Below are positions 17,758 through 25,037 of a stretch of DNA of 53,484 bases, piece by piece (the first letter of the stretch is position 1; every line of letters begins with the position of its first letter). A program made the translations under genes and the position numbers. The DNA lies in contig JACQXX010000082.1 in the NCBI GenBank assembly GCA_016208495.1, forward strand, positions 1 to 53,484, written 5' to 3'. The notes below the pieces were generated by a model. It had not been told where the DNA came from. It saw nothing but the letters and a program-made list of their open reading frames with translations, and did no database searches. The DNA comes from Acidobacteriota bacterium (GTDB taxonomy: Bacteria > Acidobacteriota > Blastocatellia > Chloracidobacteriales > Chloracidobacteriaceae).

Positions 17758-17859
17758 TACCAGTTTGTAGTCAGTAGATCGTAGTCAGTAGTTCACTAAC
17801 TTCAATTGATTGAATTACTTGACTATTTTTTAAGACGATCACTTCATTCCAAAATGGTA
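17758..17859 (+). mobile_element. MITE-like element, family 1, copy A
   Basis: This 102-bp element begins TACCAGTTTG and ends CAAAATGGTA, giving 10-bp inverted ends with one mismatch and TA at both borders. The interior holds GTAGTCAGTAG repeats and a TTGATTGAATTACTTGA core. It starts at the base after the TAA of the VCBS gene. Three other copies lie at 18351-18452, 18618-18761 and 24551-24652. Confidence 0.8.
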
Positions 17860-17892
17860 TAACCCAAATTCTTAGTTTGGAAATCGAGATAG

Positions 17893-17982
17893 AGTCAGGA
17901 GTTGCTGCCTTCAGGCGGGGTTTATGTCCCCAAGTTGGTCTGAACGGATGCTGGGGCCGCCGAAAGGCAGCAACTCTTGACT
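17893..17982 (+). terminator. Palindrome with T-run, possible terminator; dispersed repeat
   Basis: AGTCAGGAGTTGCTGCCTTC (17893-17912) and its near-complement at the right end (…GGCAGCAACTCTTGACT) form a long stem followed by TTTTTATTT. It lies downstream of the VCBS gene and could end its transcript. It belongs to the same palindrome family as 4616-4730, so a repeat origin is at least as likely. Confidence 0.45.
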
Positions 17983-18090
17983 TTTTATTTGATGATGGAA
18001 GTAGTTGAACATTCCAAATCGTCCCTCTTTTGGGTTTAAAATCGAGGAAACATTCAAACAAAGAATAGCTGGATTTATTTTTAGAACTCA

Positions 18091-18205
18091 TAAGTACTCT
18101 GTCGTAAGTTTCCTGAGATATTGAATTTGGTAAGTATTTGATTCTTTTCGTGTTTTTCGTGTTTTTCGTGGTTAAAATGTCTTGGAATTTTCGGTAAAGT
18201 ACTTA
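18091..18205. mobile_element. MITE-like element, family 2, copy 2
   Basis: This 115-bp copy of the element at 5689-5804 begins TAAGTACTCTG and ends AAGTACTTA, again with TA borders and the internal TTTTTCGTGTTTTTCGTGG tandem. It lies between family 1 copies A and B in a gene-free region. Confidence 0.65.
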
Positions 18206-18350
18206 TCAGATCCCACCCATTATTGTCGGTCTCAACTCCATTAAAAAGGATAGTTTGAAAACGCGCTGGCGTTACAATTGTAATAGAAGCCACAGCATTT
18301 CTTGGTTCCTCCTTGCCTGAAAAAAAAGAGGCTGGGAAGCAAGCAAATCA

Positions 18351-18452
18351 TACCATTTTGGAATGAAGTGATCGTCTTAGAAGACAGTCAAGTAATTCAA
18401 TCAATTGAAGTTAATGAACTGCTGACTGTGATCTACTGACTACAAACTGGTA
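18351..18452 (-). mobile_element. MITE-like element, family 1, copy B
   Basis: An inverted 102-bp copy of element A (starts TACCATTTTGGAATGAAG, ends CTACAAACTGGTA). Together with copy A it forms an inverted pair about 490 bp apart. Confidence 0.8.
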
Positions 18453-18617
18453 TCACTTTCTTGCTGCGGGAAAAGAGCCGGGTACTCCTGTTAAATATTT
18501 ATAAAACAATATTTTATATGGATCAGCTTGTTGCTGGTATGGGGGTATCTGCGGCCTGTACCCAGGGCTTGAAGAAATATGTGTGGCTCCTTGAGTCAAA
18601 ATCAAAATAATTTGTAA

Positions 18618-18761
18618 TACCATTTTGGAATGAAGCGGTCGTATTAGAAAACAGTCAAGCCATTCAATAAAATGAACTTAGTGAACTACTGACTACTGAC
18701 TACTGACTACTGACTACTGACTACTGACTACTGACTACTGACTACTGACTACAAACTGGTA
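18618..18761 (-). mobile_element. MITE-like element, family 1, copy C, with expanded tandem array
   Basis: The same ends as copy B, but 144 bp long because the internal CTGACTA heptamer has expanded to about nine near-perfect tandem units. It ends 32 bp before the sulfatase start codon. Confidence 0.8.
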
Positions 18762-18793
18762 TAACAACTCCACGCGCTTCCTGCTGAACCCAT

Positions 18794-20389
18794 ATGTTCT
18801 TACAAAAACAAGCAGTTTCTTTCCAGAAAAGATCCTCCCATCAGTTGCGTCGAAAATTAGGGCTGATAGGATGTTTTTTATGTCTTGCCTTGGGCCTGGC
18901 GGGTTTACCAAAACCTGTCTGGTCACAGTTTTTCCCTCAACCAGCCCACTTGCAACGGGTGCGGCCCAACATTATTTTGATTCTCACTGATGATCAGGAT
19001 ACCCAAAGCTTTGGGTTTATGCCTCGGCTCAAACACCATCTGATTGATCAGGGAACACGCTTTAACAATTTCTTTTCCAGTAACCCGGAATGTTGCCCAA
19101 GTCGAACCTCAATTCTACGCGGCCAATACACCCACAACCATCAAGTCCTGGCAAATGAAGCACCGATTGGTGGCTTTCAACGATTCCAGCAACTGGGCCT
19201 GGAAAATTCAACGATTGCCAAATGGCTTCAAGACAGCGGATATCGAACTGCCCTGCTTGGAAAATATTTGAATGGCTATCCAAAAGGCTTTCCTGCCAAC
19301 TACGTTCCGCCGGGGTGGACTGAGTGGTGTGTCCCCACCAATGGGCAACCATCGAACTATTTCAACTATCAGCTCAACGTCAATGGGACAGTTAAAACGT
19401 ATGGGGGCGAACCAGAAAGTTATCTAACTGACGTGCTTTCAACCTACGCCGTCAATTTTATTGAGCAACAGGCCAATGCCGACACTCCGTTTTGCTTGTT
19501 TTTGTGTGGAATTGCGCCGCATACACCGGCAACACCGGCACCACGGCACCTTAACGAGTTTAACTCGGCCAAAACCCCACGTGTCCCTTCATTCAATGAA
19601 GCTGATGTGAACGACAAACCAGCCTTTGTCAGGCGATTCCCACTGTTGTCGGAAGAGAGAATCCAGTCAATTGACAAACTCTACCAAAACCGCCTGCGAA
19701 CATTACTTGCCGTTGATGAAATGGTTGAACGGGTGGTGGAAACCTTGCGCCGGACAGGCCAGTTGGAAAATACCTATATTTTTTTCACCACCGACAATGG
19801 ATTTCATCTGGGCACGCATCGGTTTCCTTTTGGCAAAGGAACTCCCTATGAAGATGCCATCCGGTTTCCGCTAATCGTGCGTGGTCCAGGGGTCGTTGCC
19901 GGTCGAGAGTTGCCGGCCATGATTGCCACGATTGATCTGGCGCCGACCTTTGCCGAGCTGGCTGGAATCACCGCGCCAGAGTTTGTTGATGGCAATTCGT
20001 TGGTCAGCTTTTTGGGGCCAGATATTCCACCGACCGATGACCAGCAACAAAATGTATTGGTAGAGCACTGGCCGGGCAAAGGTGAGGACGATAAACCTGA
20101 TAACCAGTTTATGTATCTTGAATCTGTCAATCAGGGGGCGGTTGGTAATTCCCGGAAAAAGAAACCGAGAGCACCTCAGTGGGCTGCCATTCGAACGAAA
20201 CGGTATATGTATATCGAATATGTCACTGGCGAACGTGAACTCTATGACCTTCAGGTTGACCCGTATGAACTCCAAAATATTTACTCCACCGCCCAACCTC
20301 CGCTCCTGAGATCATTAGAGGCAAATCTCAACGCACTTCGGACCTGTGTTGGGCCAGGGTGTCGCAAGGCGCAACGTGTCAGACTTTAA
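18794..20389 (+). CDS. Secreted sulfatase (arylsulfatase / glucosamine-6-sulfatase type)
   Basis: A 531-residue protein. The N-terminal 45 residues form a signal peptide (LGLIGCFLCLALGLAGLPK). The metal-binding start NIILILTDDQD (Asp66, Asp67) and the active-site motif CCPSRTSILRG (Cys100-x-Pro-Ser-Arg) identify a type I sulfatase, in which the cysteine is converted to formylglycine. TTDNGFHLG near residue 334 supplies further metal ligands. It probably removes sulfate from exported polysaccharides or glycosaminoglycans outside the cytoplasm. A protein with an FGE-like domain lies about 1 kb downstream. The last 11 nt overlap the convergent methyltransferase gene. No clear ribosome site precedes the ATG. 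Confidence 0.92.
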   Translation: MFLQKQAVSFQKRSSHQLRRKLGLIGCFLCLALGLAGLPKPVWSQFFPQPAHLQRVRPNIILILTDDQDTQSFGFMPRLKHHLIDQGTRFNNFFSSNPECCPSRTSILRGQYTHNHQVLANEAPIGGFQRFQQLGLENSTIAKWLQDSGYRTALLGKYLNGYPKGFPANYVPPGWTEWCVPTNGQPSNYFNYQLNVNGTVKTYGGEPESYLTDVLSTYAVNFIEQQANADTPFCLFLCGIAPHTPATPAPRHLNEFNSAKTPRVPSFNEADVNDKPAFVRRFPLLSEERIQSIDKLYQNRLRTLLAVDEMVERVVETLRRTGQLENTYIFFTTDNGFHLGTHRFPFGKGTPYEDAIRFPLIVRGPGVVAGRELPAMIATIDLAPTFAELAGITAPEFVDGNSLVSFLGPDIPPTDDQQQNVLVEHWPGKGEDDKPDNQFMYLESVNQGAVGNSRKKKPRAPQWAAIRTKRYMYIEYVTGERELYDLQVDPYELQNIYSTAQPPLLRSLEANLNALRTCVGPGCRKAQRVRL

Positions 20390-21224
20390 GGGCTTCAATC
20401 AACAGCATCGGAACTGTGGTATTGACCTCACCTGCGTGGCGAGCCAGGCGGTTGAGGTCTTCTTCCCATTCACAATAGACCTCAGTCTCATCATCTGGGG
20501 ACACTGCAGAGAGCCAGCCTTCCAAAAAGCCAAATTTGACCAGGGCGTGGTTGAGCATGGCGGTGCCATCGGCAAATCGAAGGTGAAATTTCTGTTGAAC
20601 CACGTGGGTGATTTGAAATCCAGTTGATTCGACCAGTGCCGAAACACGATCAATTGACATTCGGTGGTGTTCCTGCTCGGCCAGTTTGGGCAGGTATTCC
20701 GGTTTATTGATTCGAACCAGTGTTTCACGAAAGACCTGGTAGACTTCAGCCATGTGGCCAAACAGGTTGGTGGTGAGGATGAGCCGGGCGTGATTTTTGG
20801 CTACCCGGTAACATTCCCTGAGCACTGAGGCTGGATCCGCAAAATTGTTGATGCCCAGGTTGGAAACGATCAGGTCAAAGCTGGCATCGGGAAATGGCAA
20901 CTGGCTGGCATCGGCTTCGATGAGCTCGACATTGGTCAAGCCATAGATGTCGCGTTTGTGGCGGGCGCGGTCAAGGGCCGCTTTCCAAATATCAATCCCC
21001 ACCAGCGTACAGGTGGGCCCGTGCATGTGGGCCAGTTCAAAAAGTGGAAACCCGGTGGCGCAGCCGATATCCAGGATCCGCTGATGTTTTCGGATGACCA
21101 GGTTGTCAACCAGTAAGGCGCCAAAACGGGATGACCAAAAGGACAGCTCGTCAAACACTGATGCCAGTTCAGGGTTTGTAAAGTCAAAGGGCTGGCTGAG
21201 TTCAGTTCGTGGTTTGTCAGTCAT
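20379..21224 (-). CDS. SAM-dependent methyltransferase (Methyltransf_11 type)
   Basis: A 281-residue class I methyltransferase with ILDIGCATGFPLFELA (motif I), LVGIDIW, the DASQLPFPDASFDLIVSNLG block and an acidic C-terminal extension. The substrate is unknown. The conserved part begins at the ATG at 21224; a longer upstream frame has no family support. It overlaps the sulfatase 3' end tail to tail and is divergent from the kinase gene at 21453, leaving a 228-bp shared upstream region. Confidence 0.85.
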   Translation of the reverse strand: MTDKPRTELSQPFDFTNPELASVFDELSFWSSRFGALLVDNLVIRKHQRILDIGCATGFPLFELAHMHGPTCTLVGIDIWKAALDRARHKRDIYGLTNVELIEADASQLPFPDASFDLIVSNLGINNFADPASVLRECYRVAKNHARLILTTNLFGHMAEVYQVFRETLVRINKPEYLPKLAEQEHHRMSIDRVSALVESTGFQITHVVQQKFHLRFADGTAMLNHALVKFGFLEGWLSAVSPDDETEVYCEWEEDLNRLARHAGEVNTTVPMLLIEALKV

Positions 21225-21452
21225 ACAGTTCACACAAGGAAGAAAATTGGCAACTCCGGGTACGCTCGATTGCAAAATTGAAGTGATTTTGCCTGATTTG
21301 AAGTTTTTTTGCAGACAGTACTTGAAAGTTCCAGGTGATTTCACCAAAACTGTGGTTTCCGGGTATGTTGATTCGAACGACTTTTTTTGCGCTCAGTCGA
21401 GCCATTCTGACCTGACATTGAAACCACACCTCTCGAAGCCTGCGAACGGAAC

Positions 21453-23588
21453 ATGACGTTATTCAGCAATCGCTACCAACTCATTAAGGAACTCGGCAGC
21501 GGCGCCTTTGGTCATACTTTCTTGGTTGAAGATACCCATTCACCGTCGCGCCGGCAGTATGTGCTCAAACAACTCAAACCGGTCGCCAATCCCGAAAAAT
21601 ATTTGATGATTCAGGATCGGTTTCAACGGGAAGCCGCTATTTTGGAACAGCTTGGCGAGGGTTCAAGCGGGCAGGTGCCGCGCCTGTACGCCTATTTCAG
21701 CGAGGCAGGGTCGTTTTACCTGGTTCAGGAATGGATTGAAGGCCAAACCCTGACCCAACAGGTGAAAGATTGCGGGCAAATGACCGAAAAGCAGGTTCAG
21801 GACATGTTGATCGGGATTTTAACCGCCCTGGAATATATCCACGCCAATCGGATCATTCATCGCGACATTAAGCCCGATAACATCATGATTCGTGAGCGAG
21901 ATGGAAAATATGTTTTGATTGATTTCGGCATGGTGAAAGAAGTCATGACCTCAGACCTCTCTCCCGATGCCAATCAATCCGTCATGGCGGGCACCCCGTC
22001 CTTTATGGCGATTGAGCAGTTTTATGGCAAACCCGTGTTCGCCAGTGACATTTATAGCCTGGGAGTGACCGCCATCCACGCCCTGACCGGGAAAAATCCA
22101 CAGGATCTGGCAAAAATCCCAGGTGATATCCGGTGGCGTCAGTTTGCCCTGAATATTGACCCCGCCTTTGGTCTGATTTTGGATAAGGCGGTTGCCGCCA
22201 TGGTTGATGACCGCTATAAGTCAGCCCGCCAGATGCTGGATGCCATATATTTGCTTCAACGCAACAGCCTGAAACCCGAGGAAGTGTTTACCAAAACCTA
22301 TGGCCGGGTGACCGAAACCATTTTGGACACCCCGCTCCCCGTGCCGATAGAACTTGAGCCGGTATTTGACCCCAAAACAGAGGCCACACTGTCAAAACTG
22401 ACACCGGCAACGGGGATTGAACGAATTGACTCAGTTGAAATGGCTTTTTGGGATTCCATCCGCAGTAGCACCAACCCGAAAGAATTCGCCGCCTACCTCA
22501 AACGCTATCCGAAGGGACAATTTGCCGAACTGGCCGAAATCAAACTCGAACAACTGACCAGTGACCAGGCTTTAACGTCAGGGTCCACCTTTGGAGTTGT
22601 TTCCACCCCGACTTTTCGTCCAACCCAGGGCACGACGCCGCAGGACGCTCAAACGGTTCATGGGTCGGTGGTGCAACCCAACCCTTCCACTCAGTCTCCG
22701 TCAGTCGTTCAACCGCCGCTCGTGCCTCCACCATCCGCAGCCACACGGCCTCCAGTCCCACCGACGCAACCCCCGCCGCCCAGATATCCGACCGGACCCC
22801 AGCCCCAATTTACCCTGCCGCCCTCACGACCACCTGTATCAACCATGCAGGTGCAACATGAGATTAAATTTACCAATCAGCTCGGAATGGAACTGGTCAT
22901 GATTGGGGTCGGTTCATTTGTGATGGGGTCCACCGAAGTGGAAAACGAATCGCCGGTTCGTCAGGTCACGATTCGGCGCCCGTTTTACCTGGGAAAACAT
23001 CAGGTGACCCAAAAGCAGTGGGTGACCGTCATGGGGCAAAATCCCAGTAATTTCAATGGCGACACCCTTCCGGTGGAGCAAGTTTCATGGGAAGCCGCCG
23101 TGGAGTTTCTCCGGCGACTCAATTCTTCGGGAGGAAAGTTTTTGTATCGCCTTCCAACCGAAGCCGAATGGGAATATGCCTGCCGGGCAGGGACCACCAC
23201 CCGGTATTCATTTGGGGATGACGAAAAGCTCCTGGGCGAATATGCCTGGTATGACGATAACTCAGCGGTCGAAGACGAGTACAGTGAAGATCTGGCCGAA
23301 AGCCGGACTCAGCCGGTTGGGCTCAAAAAGCCAAATGCCTGGGGACTGCACGATATGCACGGCAATGTTTGGGAATGGTGTATTGACTGGTACCACGACA
23401 ATTACCAGGGGGCCCCGCCCGATAACCGCCCCTGGGATGACGGCACCAACCATCAGTATCGGGTGGTTCGTGGAGGTTCGTGGCTCGATAGCGCCCGCTA
23501 TTGCCGGTCAGCCCGGCGTCGAAACGTATCACCCCAGGTTGGCTTGAGCGCGGTTGGGTTTCGGGTCGTGGCGGCCATTCGGATGTAG
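21453..23588 (+). CDS. Serine/threonine protein kinase with C-terminal FGE-sulfatase-type domain
   Basis: A 711-residue protein. The kinase domain (1-265) is complete: ELGSGAFGHTF loop, Lys39, HRDIKPDNIM (catalytic Asp138, Asn143), DFG (157-159), GTPSFMAIEQ and SDIYSLGV. A proline-rich linker (about 390-465) leads to a formylglycine-generating-enzyme-like domain (about 470-711): PVEQVSWEAAVEFL, YRLPTEAEWEYACRAGTT, HGNVWEWCIDWY and VRGGSW. By comparison with human FGE as I recall it, the first cysteine of the catalytic pair appears to be Asp, so this is probably a binding or effector domain and not a true FGE. No membrane segment is obvious, which implies a cytoplasmic kinase. The ribosome site is weak. 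Confidence 0.9.
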   Translation: MTLFSNRYQLIKELGSGAFGHTFLVEDTHSPSRRQYVLKQLKPVANPEKYLMIQDRFQREAAILEQLGEGSSGQVPRLYAYFSEAGSFYLVQEWIEGQTLTQQVKDCGQMTEKQVQDMLIGILTALEYIHANRIIHRDIKPDNIMIRERDGKYVLIDFGMVKEVMTSDLSPDANQSVMAGTPSFMAIEQFYGKPVFASDIYSLGVTAIHALTGKNPQDLAKIPGDIRWRQFALNIDPAFGLILDKAVAAMVDDRYKSARQMLDAIYLLQRNSLKPEEVFTKTYGRVTETILDTPLPVPIELEPVFDPKTEATLSKLTPATGIERIDSVEMAFWDSIRSSTNPKEFAAYLKRYPKGQFAELAEIKLEQLTSDQALTSGSTFGVVSTPTFRPTQGTTPQDAQTVHGSVVQPNPSTQSPSVVQPPLVPPPSAATRPPVPPTQPPPPRYPTGPQPQFTLPPSRPPVSTMQVQHEIKFTNQLGMELVMIGVGSFVMGSTEVENESPVRQVTIRRPFYLGKHQVTQKQWVTVMGQNPSNFNGDTLPVEQVSWEAAVEFLRRLNSSGGKFLYRLPTEAEWEYACRAGTTTRYSFGDDEKLLGEYAWYDDNSAVEDEYSEDLAESRTQPVGLKKPNAWGLHDMHGNVWEWCIDWYHDNYQGAPPDNRPWDDGTNHQYRVVRGGSWLDSARYCRSARRRNVSPQVGLSAVGFRVVAAIRM

Positions 23589-23690
23589 CCAGGAGTGAGT
23601 GGGTGTGAGGCGTCAAAATGCAAAATTCAATGAATTATGCTTGCCTGGGTTTCCCCGCTTAAAGCCTTTAATTACAGTTGATTAAAAGAC

Positions 23691-23706
23691 TGTCAACGCG
23701 TTGACA
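23691..23706. promoter_or_regulatory. 16-bp perfect palindrome TGTCAACGCGTTGACA
   Basis: A perfect dyad of the kind bound by dimeric repressors, lying between two convergent genes (kinase-FGE and hydrolase), an unusual place for an operator. The flanking AT-rich stretch shows no obvious promoter. It may be chance, a relic, or a site for an unannotated transcript. Confidence 0.3.
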
Positions 23707-23735
23707 CTTTCACTTCCGAACGAAATGGGTTTGAG

Positions 23736-24551
23736 CTATAACAACTGTTGAATCGCAGGTTCACCCGTCGGTTTCTGAAGGGCCGGAAGCTCACTCAGTG
23801 TCCGTCCTTTGTTTTTTTCGAGGAGGCGGGCGGCCAGGACGACGATTTCCGCCGCATATTCTTCGGGTTGCTCAATCATTGGGAACTGATCCCAATCGGG
23901 TACAATTCGAACCTGAGCCTGTGGCAGTAAGGTTTCAAGCGCATTGAGTTGATTTCCGTTGAGACCTTTTTCATGTTCGCCCCATAGCAAGACCGAAGGA
24001 ATATCAACCGGCGTCAGGATTTGAAACCAGTGCGGTGTAATCAGGTCAAACATCTGTCCAAACACGGAACACCGACGGTACTCTTCAAAAAATTGATCCA
24101 CATAGTCGGCTGGAATCGGTTTCTCAAACAGCAGCCGTTTCCAGACTGGTCGTGCCAGCCGGGATGAAAACGCACGTTTACCGAGGGCTCGCATCCCTGG
24201 AAGATTCATCAATTGTGGAAACCAGCGTCGGTCCAGATCAGCTCCGACCGGAGCATGTAAAATTGCCCCTTCGACACTGAACGCAAAGAACTGAAGAAAT
24301 TCCAGAATAATTGATCCACCAATGCCAGTTCCCAGCACCACAACGGGCTGGGTCTGCTCCTTGACGAGCCAGTACAGGTGCTCGGCATAGTCAGTGATGG
24401 TTACATAGTGTTTATTTGGTGGGACTTCGGCAAATCCAGGAAGCGTTGGTGTCAGAAACCGGATGTGAGCGGGGATGTATGGCCGGACACGTTCAAAACG
24501 AAACCCACCTCCGCCATTTCCATGGATCGCGATCAGGGTAAATGAAGTCAT
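23736..24551 (-). CDS. Alpha/beta-hydrolase-fold protein lacking the nucleophile serine and catalytic histidine
   Basis: A 271-residue protein with a typical fold: IAIHGNGGGGFRFE (oxyanion loop), FLTPTLPGFAEVP, VVVLGTGIGGSI and a cap domain. In the nucleophile elbow G-x-S-x-G is replaced by GTGIG (Gly76 where Ser is expected). Near the C-terminus the usual G-H-F-P-x-x-E-x-P is WDQFPMIEQP, with Gln222 in place of His. Both changes suggest a non-catalytic or decaying protein. The start codon is formed at the border of a MITE (24551-24652), so the native ribosome site is gone. No frameshift or stop interrupts it. Confidence 0.8.
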   Translation of the reverse strand: MTSFTLIAIHGNGGGGFRFERVRPYIPAHIRFLTPTLPGFAEVPPNKHYVTITDYAEHLYWLVKEQTQPVVVLGTGIGGSIILEFLQFFAFSVEGAILHAPVGADLDRRWFPQLMNLPGMRALGKRAFSSRLARPVWKRLLFEKPIPADYVDQFFEEYRRCSVFGQMFDLITPHWFQILTPVDIPSVLLWGEHEKGLNGNQLNALETLLPQAQVRIVPDWDQFPMIEQPEEYAAEIVVLAARLLEKNKGRTLSELPALQKPTGEPAIQQLL

Positions 24552-24652
24552 ACCAGTTTGTAGTCAGTAGTCAGTAGTCAGTAGTTCACTAAGTCTATTT
24601 GATTGAATTACTTGAATATTCTCTAATACGATGATTCCATTGCAAAGTGGTA
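24551..24652 (+). mobile_element. MITE-like element, family 1, copy D
   Basis: A 102-bp copy of element A in the same orientation (starts TACCAGTTTGTAGTCAG, ends GCAAAGTGGTA). One of its border TA pairs contributes the A of the hydrolase start codon. Confidence 0.8.
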
Positions 24653-25037
24653 TCATTGTCGTGTGGTGAGCGGCTGGATGTTGTTCAGGATTGGTTCCAT
24701 TGGGATTCAAACCATACAGGGATTTCAGCCGGCTCAATCAATCAAAGCAATTTGTTTCCGAGGGTTTTGGTCTATAATTGGCCAATTGTCCCGCACACAG
24801 GTCGTCAAATCAGAAATCTGAAAAAAACGTAACATCGAAACTTGTTTTTCAAATTCGTTTTGGGATCACCGATCTGGACGCATATCAAAAACTCAGAAAG
24901 CTTTTATTGAAAGACCCACTACCTATAACAGAAATCCATTGTGAAATTATTGGGCTGCTTGAAAATCCTGTTTTTTGAATCGAATCAGTTAAAGCCTTTT
25001 TGATGGGTGTTCGTCGGTGATCCAGCAGGAGGTCGTT
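24653..25037. other. Spacer upstream of the NHL-repeat gene with possible promoter
   Basis: No gene is convincing. A perfect TATAAT lies at 24773-24778 with TTTGTT 16 nt upstream (24751-24756), a plausible sigma-70 promoter for the downstream secreted protein. A short open frame across 24840-24978 shows no family resemblance. The ribosome site AGGAGG lies at 25027-25032. Confidence 0.4.

Noticed and set aside
18081-18293. Minus-strand open frame with repeated His-Glu-Lys
   Set aside because: The repeats come from the TTTCGTG tandem in MITE family 2, and the frame has no family resemblance.
21453-23588. Calling the kinase fusion the maturation enzyme of the nearby sulfatase
   Set aside because: One cysteine of the FGE pair appears to be missing and the kinase fusion suggests a signalling role.
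24778-24978. 66-codon open frame upstream of the NHL protein
   Set aside because: It starts with TTG, has no ribosome site and no recognisable family.
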